Positions 1 through 5,960 of a DNA stretch of 10,225 nt are shown here, one piece after another (position 1 is the stretch's first letter; the number at the start of each line of letters is the position of its first letter). Source of the DNA: Legionellales bacterium. GTDB taxonomy: Bacteria; Pseudomonadota; Gammaproteobacteria; Berkiellales; Berkiellaceae. The stretch is from the NCBI GenBank assembly GCA_023266435.1, contig JAHFQF010000074.1:1-10225 (forward strand). The letters are read 5' to 3'. A program made the position numbers and the translations under genes. The notes beneath the pieces are model-generated. The model worked only from the letters and a program-made list of their open reading frames with translations. It was not told the origin of the DNA and did no database searches.

Positions 1-1
1 T

Positions 2-91
2 GAGGACATTGGAATCATCATTTTAATTAATGAAAATTCAGGCAATGCCTTGAGGAAAGGGATTAATTTTTGGGGTAAATTCTTAGGCTAG
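2..91 (+). CDS. C-terminal fragment, probable beta-lactamase-family serine hydrolase (5' end outside window)
   Basis: Frame 2 is open from the window edge to a TAG at 89-91 and encodes 29 residues. The other two plus frames are closed within about 30 bases. The peptide has a hydrophobic strand followed by LINENSGNAL and an amphipathic end (FWGKFLG). This resembles the last beta-strand and final helix of class C beta-lactamase-related serine hydrolases, where a 'GIVVLTN...NG.AL' pattern is common. No catalytic motif can be seen because the body of the protein is outside the window, so the family call is an inference from a short tail. Reading direction and stop codon are clear. Only 42 bases separate it from the next gene on the same strand, so co-transcription is possible. 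Confidence 0.45.
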   Translation, partial: EDIGIIILINENSGNALRKGINFWGKFLG

Positions 92-133
92 ATCTGGCGG
101 TTTCATGATTAGTTTTTTGCATAGGGTCTAAGC

Positions 134-1435
134 GTGTATCTTTCTATACAAAAGAAATTCTATATTACGCTTGCTGTTGCTTTAGCTTGGTTGACTGTTT
201 CAGTGTGGTTAGTCAGACCATGGTACCATGATTTATCGCAAGAGATAGGGGTTTTTCTTGCTACCTATCTCATAGCATTTATTGCTATTATTCCAGGGTT
301 TATGAATGCGTTCATTCTCACTGCGCTTTTATTTGATCGTCGACCACAAGTCAGAGACATTCAATCTTATCCAGATATTACAGTATTAGTCCCTGCTTAC
401 AATGAAGAAACCTCTATCATAGAAACTGTGAGTAGCCTACTTAGACAAGACTATCCTGGTATGATTCAGATTATTATTATTAATGATGGATCCACTGACT
501 CTACTCTGCACAGTATGGAAGTGATGCAATCAAATCACTCATCTATAAAATTAATTGATCTGCCACGTAATTCTGGAAAATCAGCTGCATTAAATGCAGG
601 TCTGCATGCAAGCACGACGGATCTCATTATTACAGTGGATGCTGATTGTATGATTCGCTTAGATGGAGTAAAAAATCTAGTCGGCCGTTATTTATCTGAT
701 CCGCCAAATACCAGAGCCGTTGCTGGTGCGATTCTCATTAGAAACTCTCGTGAGAACTGGATTACGAAAGCCCAAGAATGGGATTATTTCTTAGGGATTT
801 CTGCCACAAAAAGGGTGCAGTCTCTGTTTCAAGGCATTTTGGTTGCTCAGGGTGCTTTCTCTCTGTATCACAGACAGACCGTTGTTGATTTAGGTGGTTG
901 GCCCAACTCAGTTGGTGAAGACATCGTTTTAACGTGGGCCATGTTGGCCGCTGGGCATCGTATAGGCCATGCAGAAAATGCATGTGCATTCACAAACTGC
1001 CCAAATAATTTAGTACAGTTTATTCGCCAAAGGCAACGGTGGTCTAGAGGTATGATTGAAGCGTTCAAAGCGCAGCCCCGTATTTTATTTAAAGCCAGAT
1101 TGAGCACGGTATTTATTTGGTGGAATACTGTCTTTCCATGTATGGATGTGGCATATACCTTCGGCTTTATTCCTGGCATTATTCTAGCTTGTTTTGGAAA
1201 TTTTTTGATTGTTGGGCCCATGACCTTGGCGCTGTTGCCGCCAGCCTTTGTATTAAATCGAATCATGTACCAGGCTGGTAAAAAGATGTTCGATAGCGCT
1301 CAGATGAAAGTGCGTTCTAATAATGCGGGTTTCCTTTTTTATATGATCGGTTATAGTCTTATTTTGCAGCCAGCTTGTGTCTTGGGGTATATTTCGGAAA
1401 TCTTTAGTTTTAAAAAATCTTGGGGCACTAAATAA
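134..1435 (+). CDS. Membrane-bound processive GT2 glycosyltransferase (PgaC/HmsR/BcsA-like polysaccharide synthase)
   Basis: This 433-residue inner-membrane protein probably polymerises a sugar from a nucleotide-sugar donor and passes the chain across the membrane. Hydrophobic segments lie at about 10-28 and 40-68. The cytosolic GT-A domain follows, with PAYNEE (87-92), NDGSTD (117-122), the donor/metal motif DAD (169-171), GED (261-263, catalytic-base position) and QRQRW (299-303), the Q-x-x-R-W signature of processive synthases. Three or so membrane segments follow at about 325-375 and 398-420. Length is close to that of PgaC (about 440 residues). The start is GTG at 134: an in-frame TAG lies at 122-124, and AGGG at 123-126 is a reasonable ribosome binding site. 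The stop overlaps the start of the barrel gene (TAATG), implying coupled translation. The sugar cannot be deduced: GlcNAc (PgaC) and glucose (BcsA) are both possible. No deacetylase or PilZ domain is visible alongside. Confidence 0.9.
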   Translation: MYLSIQKKFYITLAVALAWLTVSVWLVRPWYHDLSQEIGVFLATYLIAFIAIIPGFMNAFILTALLFDRRPQVRDIQSYPDITVLVPAYNEETSIIETVSSLLRQDYPGMIQIIIINDGSTDSTLHSMEVMQSNHSSIKLIDLPRNSGKSAALNAGLHASTTDLIITVDADCMIRLDGVKNLVGRYLSDPPNTRAVAGAILIRNSRENWITKAQEWDYFLGISATKRVQSLFQGILVAQGAFSLYHRQTVVDLGGWPNSVGEDIVLTWAMLAAGHRIGHAENACAFTNCPNNLVQFIRQRQRWSRGMIEAFKAQPRILFKARLSTVFIWWNTVFPCMDVAYTFGFIPGIILACFGNFLIVGPMTLALLPPAFVLNRIMYQAGKKMFDSAQMKVRSNNAGFLFYMIGYSLILQPACVLGYISEIFSFKKSWGTK

Positions 1436-2382
1436 TGAGCTTGAAAACGATAGCCCTGTTGCTGATAGCGCTATCTCACATGATGCATGCTATGGCCGAA
1501 GCAGAGGGAGACGATCAGCGGGTAGGCAAACAGGGGCTTGCGATTCCTAATATTTTTATTTCTTCTGACAGTGAAGGTTTTCATGCGAACAAATATAAGA
1601 TGGCTTACTACCCATGGTATCAGCATGAAAAAAAATATACCGGTTTAGAATATCAACGTAGCATTTTTAAACAAAATACGTGGCAGTCTGATGGTGATCA
1701 GATTAATTTTGTAAAGAAATCTATTAGCTCAGACTCAAAGACTGGCTATCATTTAAGCGCTGGTTATAATGAGCAAAATCAGCATGGACTCCTAATGTTA
1801 GATGGTCAGATAGATTTCAAGGTGACTGATAGCACTTCAGCTGAATTAGCCATGAATCGTGATCGCGTGGAGGCATTAAACGCCTTGGATCAAGGTATTT
1901 ATTATACGTTATTCAATCTTGCAGTTGAGCAACAGCTGAATACAAGATGGAGTATGGTAGCCGTTGGAGGGGCACTTTTTTTTTCAGATGATAATAATCG
2001 ACCCTTTGTCAAAGCAAAACTGATTTATGAACTATTGCCTGAGCAGGGCATTACGGCTCAATTGCGTTATCGACAGTTTCACTCAACTCGGGATGACTCT
2101 AACAATTACTTTAATCCGCATCAATACAATGAATCGATGCTAGCTTTCAGTATTAAGAGAAAAATAGAAGGCTGGATAGCGCAAGGTATAGTGGGTGTAG
2201 GCAAACAATATGTCAATGACGATCCCAGTACTAACGCATTTTTGTTAGAGCTAACGATCACAAATCCACCAATGCAGCAAATCTTTTTCAGAACACGCCT
2301 TGGATATAATCAATCGGCAGGCTTTCAAGGGCCTGATTATGCTTATCGTTATTTGATGGAAGAAATGGTGTTTTCCTTTTAA
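1435..2382 (+). CDS. Outer-membrane beta-barrel paired with the polysaccharide synthase (YaiO / PgaA-barrel-like)
   Basis: The product is a 315-residue secreted protein. A signal peptide is evident: positive N-terminus, hydrophobic core at 5-14, and an A-M-A cleavage site at 19-21. The rest alternates polar and hydrophobic/aromatic residues in short strands and ends in MVFSF. A C-terminal Phe preceded by alternating hydrophobics is the outer-membrane insertion signal recognised by BAM. The YFNPxxY motif at 225-231, followed by a strand, resembles that seen in the barrels of PgaA and YaiO-type proteins. Unlike PgaA (about 800 residues), it has no room for a periplasmic TPR domain. The ATG overlaps the synthase stop by one base (TAATG), which links the two functionally; the inferred role is the exit pore for the polymer. 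Runs of eight A (1628-1635) and nine T (1976-1984) lie in the reading frame. Family membership rests on pattern, not a search. Confidence 0.75.
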   Translation: MSLKTIALLLIALSHMMHAMAEAEGDDQRVGKQGLAIPNIFISSDSEGFHANKYKMAYYPWYQHEKKYTGLEYQRSIFKQNTWQSDGDQINFVKKSISSDSKTGYHLSAGYNEQNQHGLLMLDGQIDFKVTDSTSAELAMNRDRVEALNALDQGIYYTLFNLAVEQQLNTRWSMVAVGGALFFSDDNNRPFVKAKLIYELLPEQGITAQLRYRQFHSTRDDSNNYFNPHQYNESMLAFSIKRKIEGWIAQGIVGVGKQYVNDDPSTNAFLLELTITNPPMQQIFFRTRLGYNQSAGFQGPDYAYRYLMEEMVFSF

Positions 2383-2394
2383 GAAAAACATCAC

Positions 2395-2411
2395 AGATTC
2401 TAAATCTTTTT
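2395..2411 (+). terminator. Weak terminator-like hairpin between convergent genes
   Basis: AGATT (2395-2399), a three-base loop and AATCT (2403-2407) are followed by a run of T to 2411. The site sits in the 17-base gap after the barrel gene and runs into the 3' end of the convergent SGNH gene. The stem is only five A/T-rich pairs, so termination strength is doubtful. It is listed because no better terminator exists in this very short convergent junction. Confidence 0.25.
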
Positions 2412-3335
2412 AAGATCCTCGGCAATCCAATGCCCCCAGACTTGATGCCCCGCTTGACTCAAATGAATATTATCCACATACAATTGTGCGCGATCTGCGA
2501 GAGGCAGTTGCTTCAAGTTGTCTAACAAATAATGCGCACTGATATTCGCTTGCTCTAAAGCAGTCAACACGAAGGCATCTTTTTCCTCTTGCTCTAAAGC
2601 TTGTGAGCGAGAGGGGGTAATGTAGATCAAATGCCGGATACCTTGAGCCTTGAGGAGGTCATCTAAATTTTTTAAAGCCATTGCAGCTTGCCGTATTACT
2701 TGTTGCGTCTCAGGACCAGTGAGAACATGTGTAGGGTTATTAAACTTCTGCAGATTTAGGGTATACAACAAAAAATACCAGATTTCTTCTAAAGCAAATT
2801 TAGGCTTGCGTGGCCAAAACGGTTGTCCAGCAATGCGATTAAATCCGCGTAAGAAATCACCTTCAGGCAATAAAGTCACGACTGTATGCGCAGGTAAAAA
2901 ATGCGCATCGCGCACAAGCCCTAATACATTGAGTACCCCCCACCCATTAACGCCTGCATTACCCGCTTCATAGGTTGGTAACGCTTCAGTCACACTCAGA
3001 TGAGAGAATAATTGCCGGTTACTGATATAGCTGCCGCCATACGTCACAGAATCGCCCAGGAATAACACTTTATGATCAGGCTCTCCTGCCCAATCATTTT
3101 CTGCGCGCAATCCAAGATTATTAAAATCAAGCATTGTACCTCCCGATCGCTTTAAGTGTTGATCAGGCAAGGGGCGATAGCCGTAGAGTGGATTCATGTC
3201 ATAAATAACTGGATTACCCAGCCCCCAGAGATTACGTCCCAGGATCTCAAATACAGTCACCAGGGCCATGCAAAAAAATAAGAGCAACGCCCATAGCGTT
3301 GCTCGAGGATAGCGTTCAAATAATGAGGAGGACAT
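2400..3335 (-). CDS. Membrane-anchored SGNH/GDSL-fold protein of the carbamoyltransferase operon
   Basis: The product is 311 residues with one N-terminal membrane segment (about 12-33) and a soluble SGNH-hydrolase-like domain, expected to face the periplasm. Block I is FLGDSVTYGG, with the nucleophile Ser96. Block II is GNAGVNGWG (125-133). Block V is DNIHLSQAGH, giving the Asp288-x-x-His291 dyad. Block III is unusual: where family members carry an Asn (GxND), this protein reads LPEGDF (156-161), so the oxyanion Asn may be absent. Such proteins act as esterases, O-acetyltransferases or deacetylases on cell-surface glycans; the substrate here is unknown. It is the last gene of the operon. Its ATG (3335-3333) begins three bases after the stop of the 50-residue gene, with no obvious Shine-Dalgarno of its own, so translation is probably coupled. 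The 3' end is convergent with the barrel gene. Confidence 0.82.
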   Translation of the reverse strand: MSSSLFERYPRATLWALLLFFCMALVTVFEILGRNLWGLGNPVIYDMNPLYGYRPLPDQHLKRSGGTMLDFNNLGLRAENDWAGEPDHKVLFLGDSVTYGGSYISNRQLFSHLSVTEALPTYEAGNAGVNGWGVLNVLGLVRDAHFLPAHTVVTLLPEGDFLRGFNRIAGQPFWPRKPKFALEEIWYFLLYTLNLQKFNNPTHVLTGPETQQVIRQAAMALKNLDDLLKAQGIRHLIYITPSRSQALEQEEKDAFVLTALEQANISAHYLLDNLKQLPLADRAQLYVDNIHLSQAGHQVWGHWIAEDLKKI

Positions 3336-3338
3336 AGG

Positions 3339-3491
3339 CTAGAATAAAGTGTAAACAAATGGTGCAACAACAGAGCCTTGTGTGAATACAATCAGTGCAC
3401 CCAACAACAGCATGACCGAAATAATGGGCGCTAACCAAAATTTCTTGCGCTCTCTCATAAATCCCCAAAGATCACGTAATAAGTCGAACAT
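3339..3491 (-). CDS. 50-residue membrane microprotein, DUF5989 / SxtK-like
   Basis: This ORF is short enough to be missed by length-filtered gene finding. It starts with ATG at 3491-3489 and stops with TAG at 3341-3339. The peptide has an N-terminal amphipathic/basic part (LWGFMRERKKFWL, 8-20), one hydrophobic helix (about 21-37), then TQGSVVAPFVYTLF to the C-terminus. The pattern W-x-F-x-R-x-R-K-K-x-W-L, then a helix, then Q-G-S-x-x-A-P-F-x-Y is how I remember the DUF5989 family. These small proteins accompany SxtJ and carbamoyltransferases and correspond to the small protein of the saxitoxin cluster. The start overlaps the SxtJ stop by one base (TAATG), and the stop is three bases before the SGNH start, so it is embedded in the operon. 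Its function is unknown; a small subunit or assembly factor of a membrane complex is an inference. Coding status is well supported by position, overlap and motif. Confidence 0.88.
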   Translation of the reverse strand: MFDLLRDLWGFMRERKKFWLAPIISVMLLLGALIVFTQGSVVAPFVYTLF

Positions 3492-3886
3492 TAATAAGGT
3501 CTCTCCATATGTTGCGCAGAACGTTGAGTGCTAACGGTTTTATAACTGTCTTGTTTGAGGCTTGGTTTAGATAAAAGCTTTTTACCTAAGACTTTTAAGA
3601 CCAAACTAATGGGAGCAAACAAACCAAAAAATAACAGACTTAACAAAATGCGGCTGTTAATAGCACCTAACACATGCCCGAGTTTCATCCATAATTGATA
3701 CACCGGTTTTAATACAGCGGGCGTTAAGAAGCCTAGAGCGACAAAGCTGAGTGCGATACCAATGGGAACTGCTGCCACATTCCCTACTTTTAGATAAGGG
3801 ATGACACAGCCAAATAAACCACCAATGACGCCTCCCATCAATAAGGCAAACTCTTTCAAATGCTTATGTGTGACGACTTGTTCCAT
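3491..3886 (-). CDS. SxtJ-family integral membrane protein
   Basis: I place the start at the ATG at 3886-3884, giving 131 residues. The frame can be extended to an ATG at 3958, but that would overlap the carbamoyltransferase by 68 bases and add a lysine-rich extension unlike the family. From the chosen start, the protein begins four bases after the carbamoyltransferase stop, with GGAT a few bases upstream. The sequence starts MEQV..HKHLKEFA, then has hydrophobic stretches at about 12-32, 38-58 and 76-100. The segment WMKLGHVLGAINSRILLS (66-83) and the following F-G-L-F-A-P-I, then G-K-K, match the SxtJ pattern (LG..NS.ILL...F....P). A charged tail of about 28 residues follows. SxtJ proteins are found beside carbamoyltransferases in saxitoxin and many polysaccharide clusters, and their function is unknown. 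A membrane tether for the carbamoyltransferase or for the glycan substrate is only a hypothesis. Confidence 0.85.
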   Translation of the reverse strand: MEQVVTHKHLKEFALLMGGVIGGLFGCVIPYLKVGNVAAVPIGIALSFVALGFLTPAVLKPVYQLWMKLGHVLGAINSRILLSLLFFGLFAPISLVLKVLGKKLLSKPSLKQDSYKTVSTQRSAQHMERPY

Positions 3887-3890
3887 GATA

Positions 3891-5735
3891 TTAATCCAAT
3901 GTAAAACTTTCTTTCCAATTTTCTGTTTCTTGCCAGAGTGGTTGCTCTTCTTTAACAAACAGAGTGTCGTTAATGACTAGATAATCCATGTTAGTGCGCA
4001 TAAAACAACGATAAGCATCTTCCGCAGAGCAAACGATGGGCTCGCCGCGCACATTAAAAGAGGTATTAATCAGCATGGGGCAACCAGTTTTTTGCTCAAA
4101 AGCATCCAAGAGTGAATAGAACATGAGGTTGGTTTCTGGATGCACTGTTTGCAGTCTTGCCGAATAGTCTACGTGTGTAATTGCCGGCACTTCAGAGCGG
4201 GGGACTTTCAGCTTTTCAATACCAAAACGCTGCTGTTCTTCTGCAGTTAAAGCAACTCGCTTTTCCTCTCTGACCGGGGCAACCATCAACATGTAAGGGC
4301 TGGTTGCTTGATGTTCAAACCATTCATGTACTTTGTCATGTTTAATGGCTGGAGCAAAGGGACGAAATGATTCGCGAAATTTAATTTTGAGATTCATCAC
4401 GGATTGCATGTTGCGTGAGCGCGGATCGCCAATGATAGAACGATTACCCAATGCACGCGGTCCAAACTCCATGCGACCCTGACACCAGCCAATGACTTTC
4501 TCATTGGCCAAATACCCAGCAACCGCTTCAATCAATTGTTGTTCATCCTTGAAAGTATGTGCTTTAGCACCATAACGGCCTTGCAATGCGGTAATCTCTT
4601 CAGAAGTTGCAACTGGACCTAAATAAGCCCCAGACATACTATCGGCTGAGCTAGAGGTGCGTGGTTTCTGTAAATATTGGTGCCACGTGGAAAGCGCACA
4701 ACCAATTGCGCCACCAGCATCGCCTGCCGCAGGTTGAACCCAAATGTTTTCAAAAGGACCTTCGCGCAACAGACGCCCGTTAGCCACACAATTCAACGCC
4801 ACGCCACCTGCCAAGCAAAGATTTTTTTGCTGCAGATCACGTTGTACCGTGTGAGCCAATTTTAAAATGATATCTTCGGTTACAACTTGAATAGAGCGCG
4901 CAATGTCCATCTCTTTTTGTGTGACATCACTTTCAGGTTTTCTAGGAGGGCCGCCGAATAAACGATGAAATTTAGCGTTAGTCATCGTTAAACCAACAGC
5001 ATAGTTAAAATATTGCATGTTTAAACGGAAAGAGCCGTCAGCTTTGATATCAATGAGATGATCACGAATTTGTTTGACATACGTGGGTTCACCATAGGGG
5101 GCTAAACCCATGAGTTTGTACTCCCCCGAATTGACTTTAAAGCCAGTGTAGTAAGTAAAGGCCGAATATAAGAGCCCTAAAGAGTGTGGAAAATCAATTT
5201 GCCACTGAGGTGTTAATTCGCTACCTTTGCCTAGCCACACAGAGCTGGTTGCCCATTCACCCACGCCATCTAAACACATCACAGCAGCTTCTTGAAAGGG
5301 ACTAGGAAAAAAAGCCGACGCTGCATGAGATTGATGATGTTCAGCGAATAATAAAGGAGGAAGTTGATTGGTCTTTAGGTTGCCAAGCTTAGCCAACTCT
5401 TTTTTTAACAAATCTTTAAGAAATAATTTTTCTTTCAGCCAAACAGGGATAGCAGTGAGAAAGCCAACCACCCCTTTGGGCGCATAAGCAAGATAAGTTT
5501 CTAATAAACGATCAAATTTCAATAACGGTTTATCATAAAATGCGATGTAATCTACGGACTGCAGGTTGGTTTGCGCCGCTGTTAAACAGTATTTAATGGC
5601 TTTTGTAGGGAAGCTAGCGTCGTGCTTTTTACGGGTAAAACGCTCTTCCTGCGCAGCTGCAATGATTCGCCCATCTTGTACAATGGCGGCTGCACTGTCG
5701 TGGTAATATCCCGAAATGCCTAAGATGGTTGTCAC
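3891..5735 (-). CDS. O-carbamoyltransferase (SxtI / NodU / TobZ family)
   Basis: This cytosolic enzyme of 614 residues has a typical full length. Family members make carbamoyl-adenylate from carbamoyl phosphate and ATP and transfer the carbamoyl group to a hydroxyl of a sugar or other acceptor. Visible features, in order, are an N-terminal ASKHA/Kae1-like start (ILGISGYYHDSAAA, 4-17), AEHHQSHAASAFFPS (131-145) with likely metal-binding His133 and His137, SGEYKLMGLAPYG (203-215), LAGGVALNCVANG (308-320) and PAAGDAGGAIG (335-345). The C-terminal domain contains EFGPRALGNRSIIGDPR (423-439) and INTSFNVRGEPIV (556-568). The start is GTG at 5735-5733; GGAG six bases upstream is a good ribosome binding site. 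It heads the operon with SxtJ, the DUF5989-like protein and the SGNH protein, divergent from glycosyltransferases. Its acceptor is therefore probably a sugar of the glycan made by those enzymes. Only 25 bases separate the start from the miniature element upstream. Confidence 0.93.
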   Translation of the reverse strand: MTTILGISGYYHDSAAAIVQDGRIIAAAQEERFTRKKHDASFPTKAIKYCLTAAQTNLQSVDYIAFYDKPLLKFDRLLETYLAYAPKGVVGFLTAIPVWLKEKLFLKDLLKKELAKLGNLKTNQLPPLLFAEHHQSHAASAFFPSPFQEAAVMCLDGVGEWATSSVWLGKGSELTPQWQIDFPHSLGLLYSAFTYYTGFKVNSGEYKLMGLAPYGEPTYVKQIRDHLIDIKADGSFRLNMQYFNYAVGLTMTNAKFHRLFGGPPRKPESDVTQKEMDIARSIQVVTEDIILKLAHTVQRDLQQKNLCLAGGVALNCVANGRLLREGPFENIWVQPAAGDAGGAIGCALSTWHQYLQKPRTSSSADSMSGAYLGPVATSEEITALQGRYGAKAHTFKDEQQLIEAVAGYLANEKVIGWCQGRMEFGPRALGNRSIIGDPRSRNMQSVMNLKIKFRESFRPFAPAIKHDKVHEWFEHQATSPYMLMVAPVREEKRVALTAEEQQRFGIEKLKVPRSEVPAITHVDYSARLQTVHPETNLMFYSLLDAFEQKTGCPMLINTSFNVRGEPIVCSAEDAYRCFMRTNMDYLVINDTLFVKEEQPLWQETENWKESFTLD

Positions 5736-5759
5736 AACTGACTCCGTTAAAAAATCCAG

Positions 5760-5765
5760 GTTATA
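5760..5765 (-). promoter_or_regulatory. Possible -10 hexamer of the carbamoyltransferase operon, at the element's left junction
   Basis: On the minus strand the end of the left terminal repeat plus one flanking base reads TATAAC (5765 to 5760), five of six matches to the -10 consensus. The GTG start is 24 bases further on, leaving room for a short leader containing the GGAG at 5745-5742. No convincing -35 hexamer is found at 16-18 bases. The call rests on position, and on the fact that the element fills nearly all of the upstream gap. Confidence 0.3.
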
Positions 5766-5785
5766 TACCCAAGATACTCCAAAAT
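5761..5785 (+). repeat. Left terminal inverted repeat of the 168-bp element
   Basis: These 25 bases match the reverse complement of 5904-5928 at 24 positions. Three further positions inside (ATG at 5788-5790 against the complement of 5899-5901) also agree after a two-base mismatch. Confidence 0.85.
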
Positions 5786-5903
5786 AAATGCTTTTAGCTT
5801 CTTGAATTTGCCCAGCTTCCGCCTTCGTCGCCTCGCCATAGTCTGACTATTTCTCAGCTCCGAAAACATCATCTGGACAAATTCACTTTGCTAATATTCA
5901 TCC

Positions 5904-5928
5904 ATTTTGAAGTATCTTGGGTATATAA
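5904..5928 (-). repeat. Right terminal inverted repeat of the 168-bp element
   Basis: This is the partner of 5761-5785, inverted, with a single mismatch. Its outer end reads GTATATAA and, with the flanking T, forms TATAAT. Confidence 0.85.
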
Positions 5929-5929
5929 T
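5924..5929 (+). promoter_or_regulatory. Possible -10 hexamer of the glycosyltransferase operon, at the element's right junction
   Basis: TATAAT (5924-5929) is a perfect -10 consensus formed by the last five bases of the right terminal repeat plus the first flanking base. The GTG start of the first glycosyltransferase is 31 bases downstream, which allows a leader of roughly 25 bases that includes AGGA at about 5948-5951. No good -35 hexamer lies at 16-18 bases, and there is no TGn extension. Support is therefore positional. Confidence 0.35.
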
Positions 5930-5960
5930 AACCATTTTACGGACCTCAGGAAAGTAATCT

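Larger units (their letters stand above)
5761..5928. mobile_element. Miniature inverted-repeat (MITE-like) element, 168 bp, non-coding
   Basis: The element is bounded by 25-base terminal inverted repeats at 5761-5785 and 5904-5928 that differ at one position (CTCC against CTTC on the same strand). The repeats run TTATATACCC AAGATACT... inwards. The interior has no usable reading frame. It contains a GC-richer stretch (about 5815-5862) and a small perfect palindrome, ATAGT-CTG-ACTAT (5838-5850). There is no transposase gene, so if mobile it would depend on a transposase elsewhere. No clear long target duplication is visible; a TA duplication inside the TATA-rich ends cannot be excluded. It occupies 168 of the 225 bases between two divergent GTG starts. 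Similar short palindromic repeats are common between genes in gammaproteobacteria. I cannot name the family from sequence alone. Confidence 0.8.

Noticed and set aside
92..133. Possible ops/JUMPstart-like GGCGGT near the synthase start
   Set aside because: Only GGCGGT followed by TTC is present; the ops core needs GGCGGTAG and nothing else of the JUMPstart sequence is visible.
868..1266. 132-codon open frame on the minus strand inside the synthase gene
   Set aside because: It lies wholly within a gene with full family motifs on the other strand; its translation shows no domain pattern and it has no operon context.
2650..2973. 107-codon plus-strand frame inside the SGNH gene
   Set aside because: It is antisense to a well-supported gene; its composition is rich in Cys, Arg and Pro without a recognisable motif.
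3887..3958. Upstream extension of the SxtJ reading frame to an ATG at 3958
   Set aside because: It would overlap the carbamoyltransferase by 68 bases and add a lysine-rich stretch unlike the family; the ATG at 3886 is four bases after the upstream stop and fits better.
5761..5928. Complete insertion sequence
   Set aside because: There is no transposase reading frame; at 168 bases it can only be a non-autonomous miniature element.
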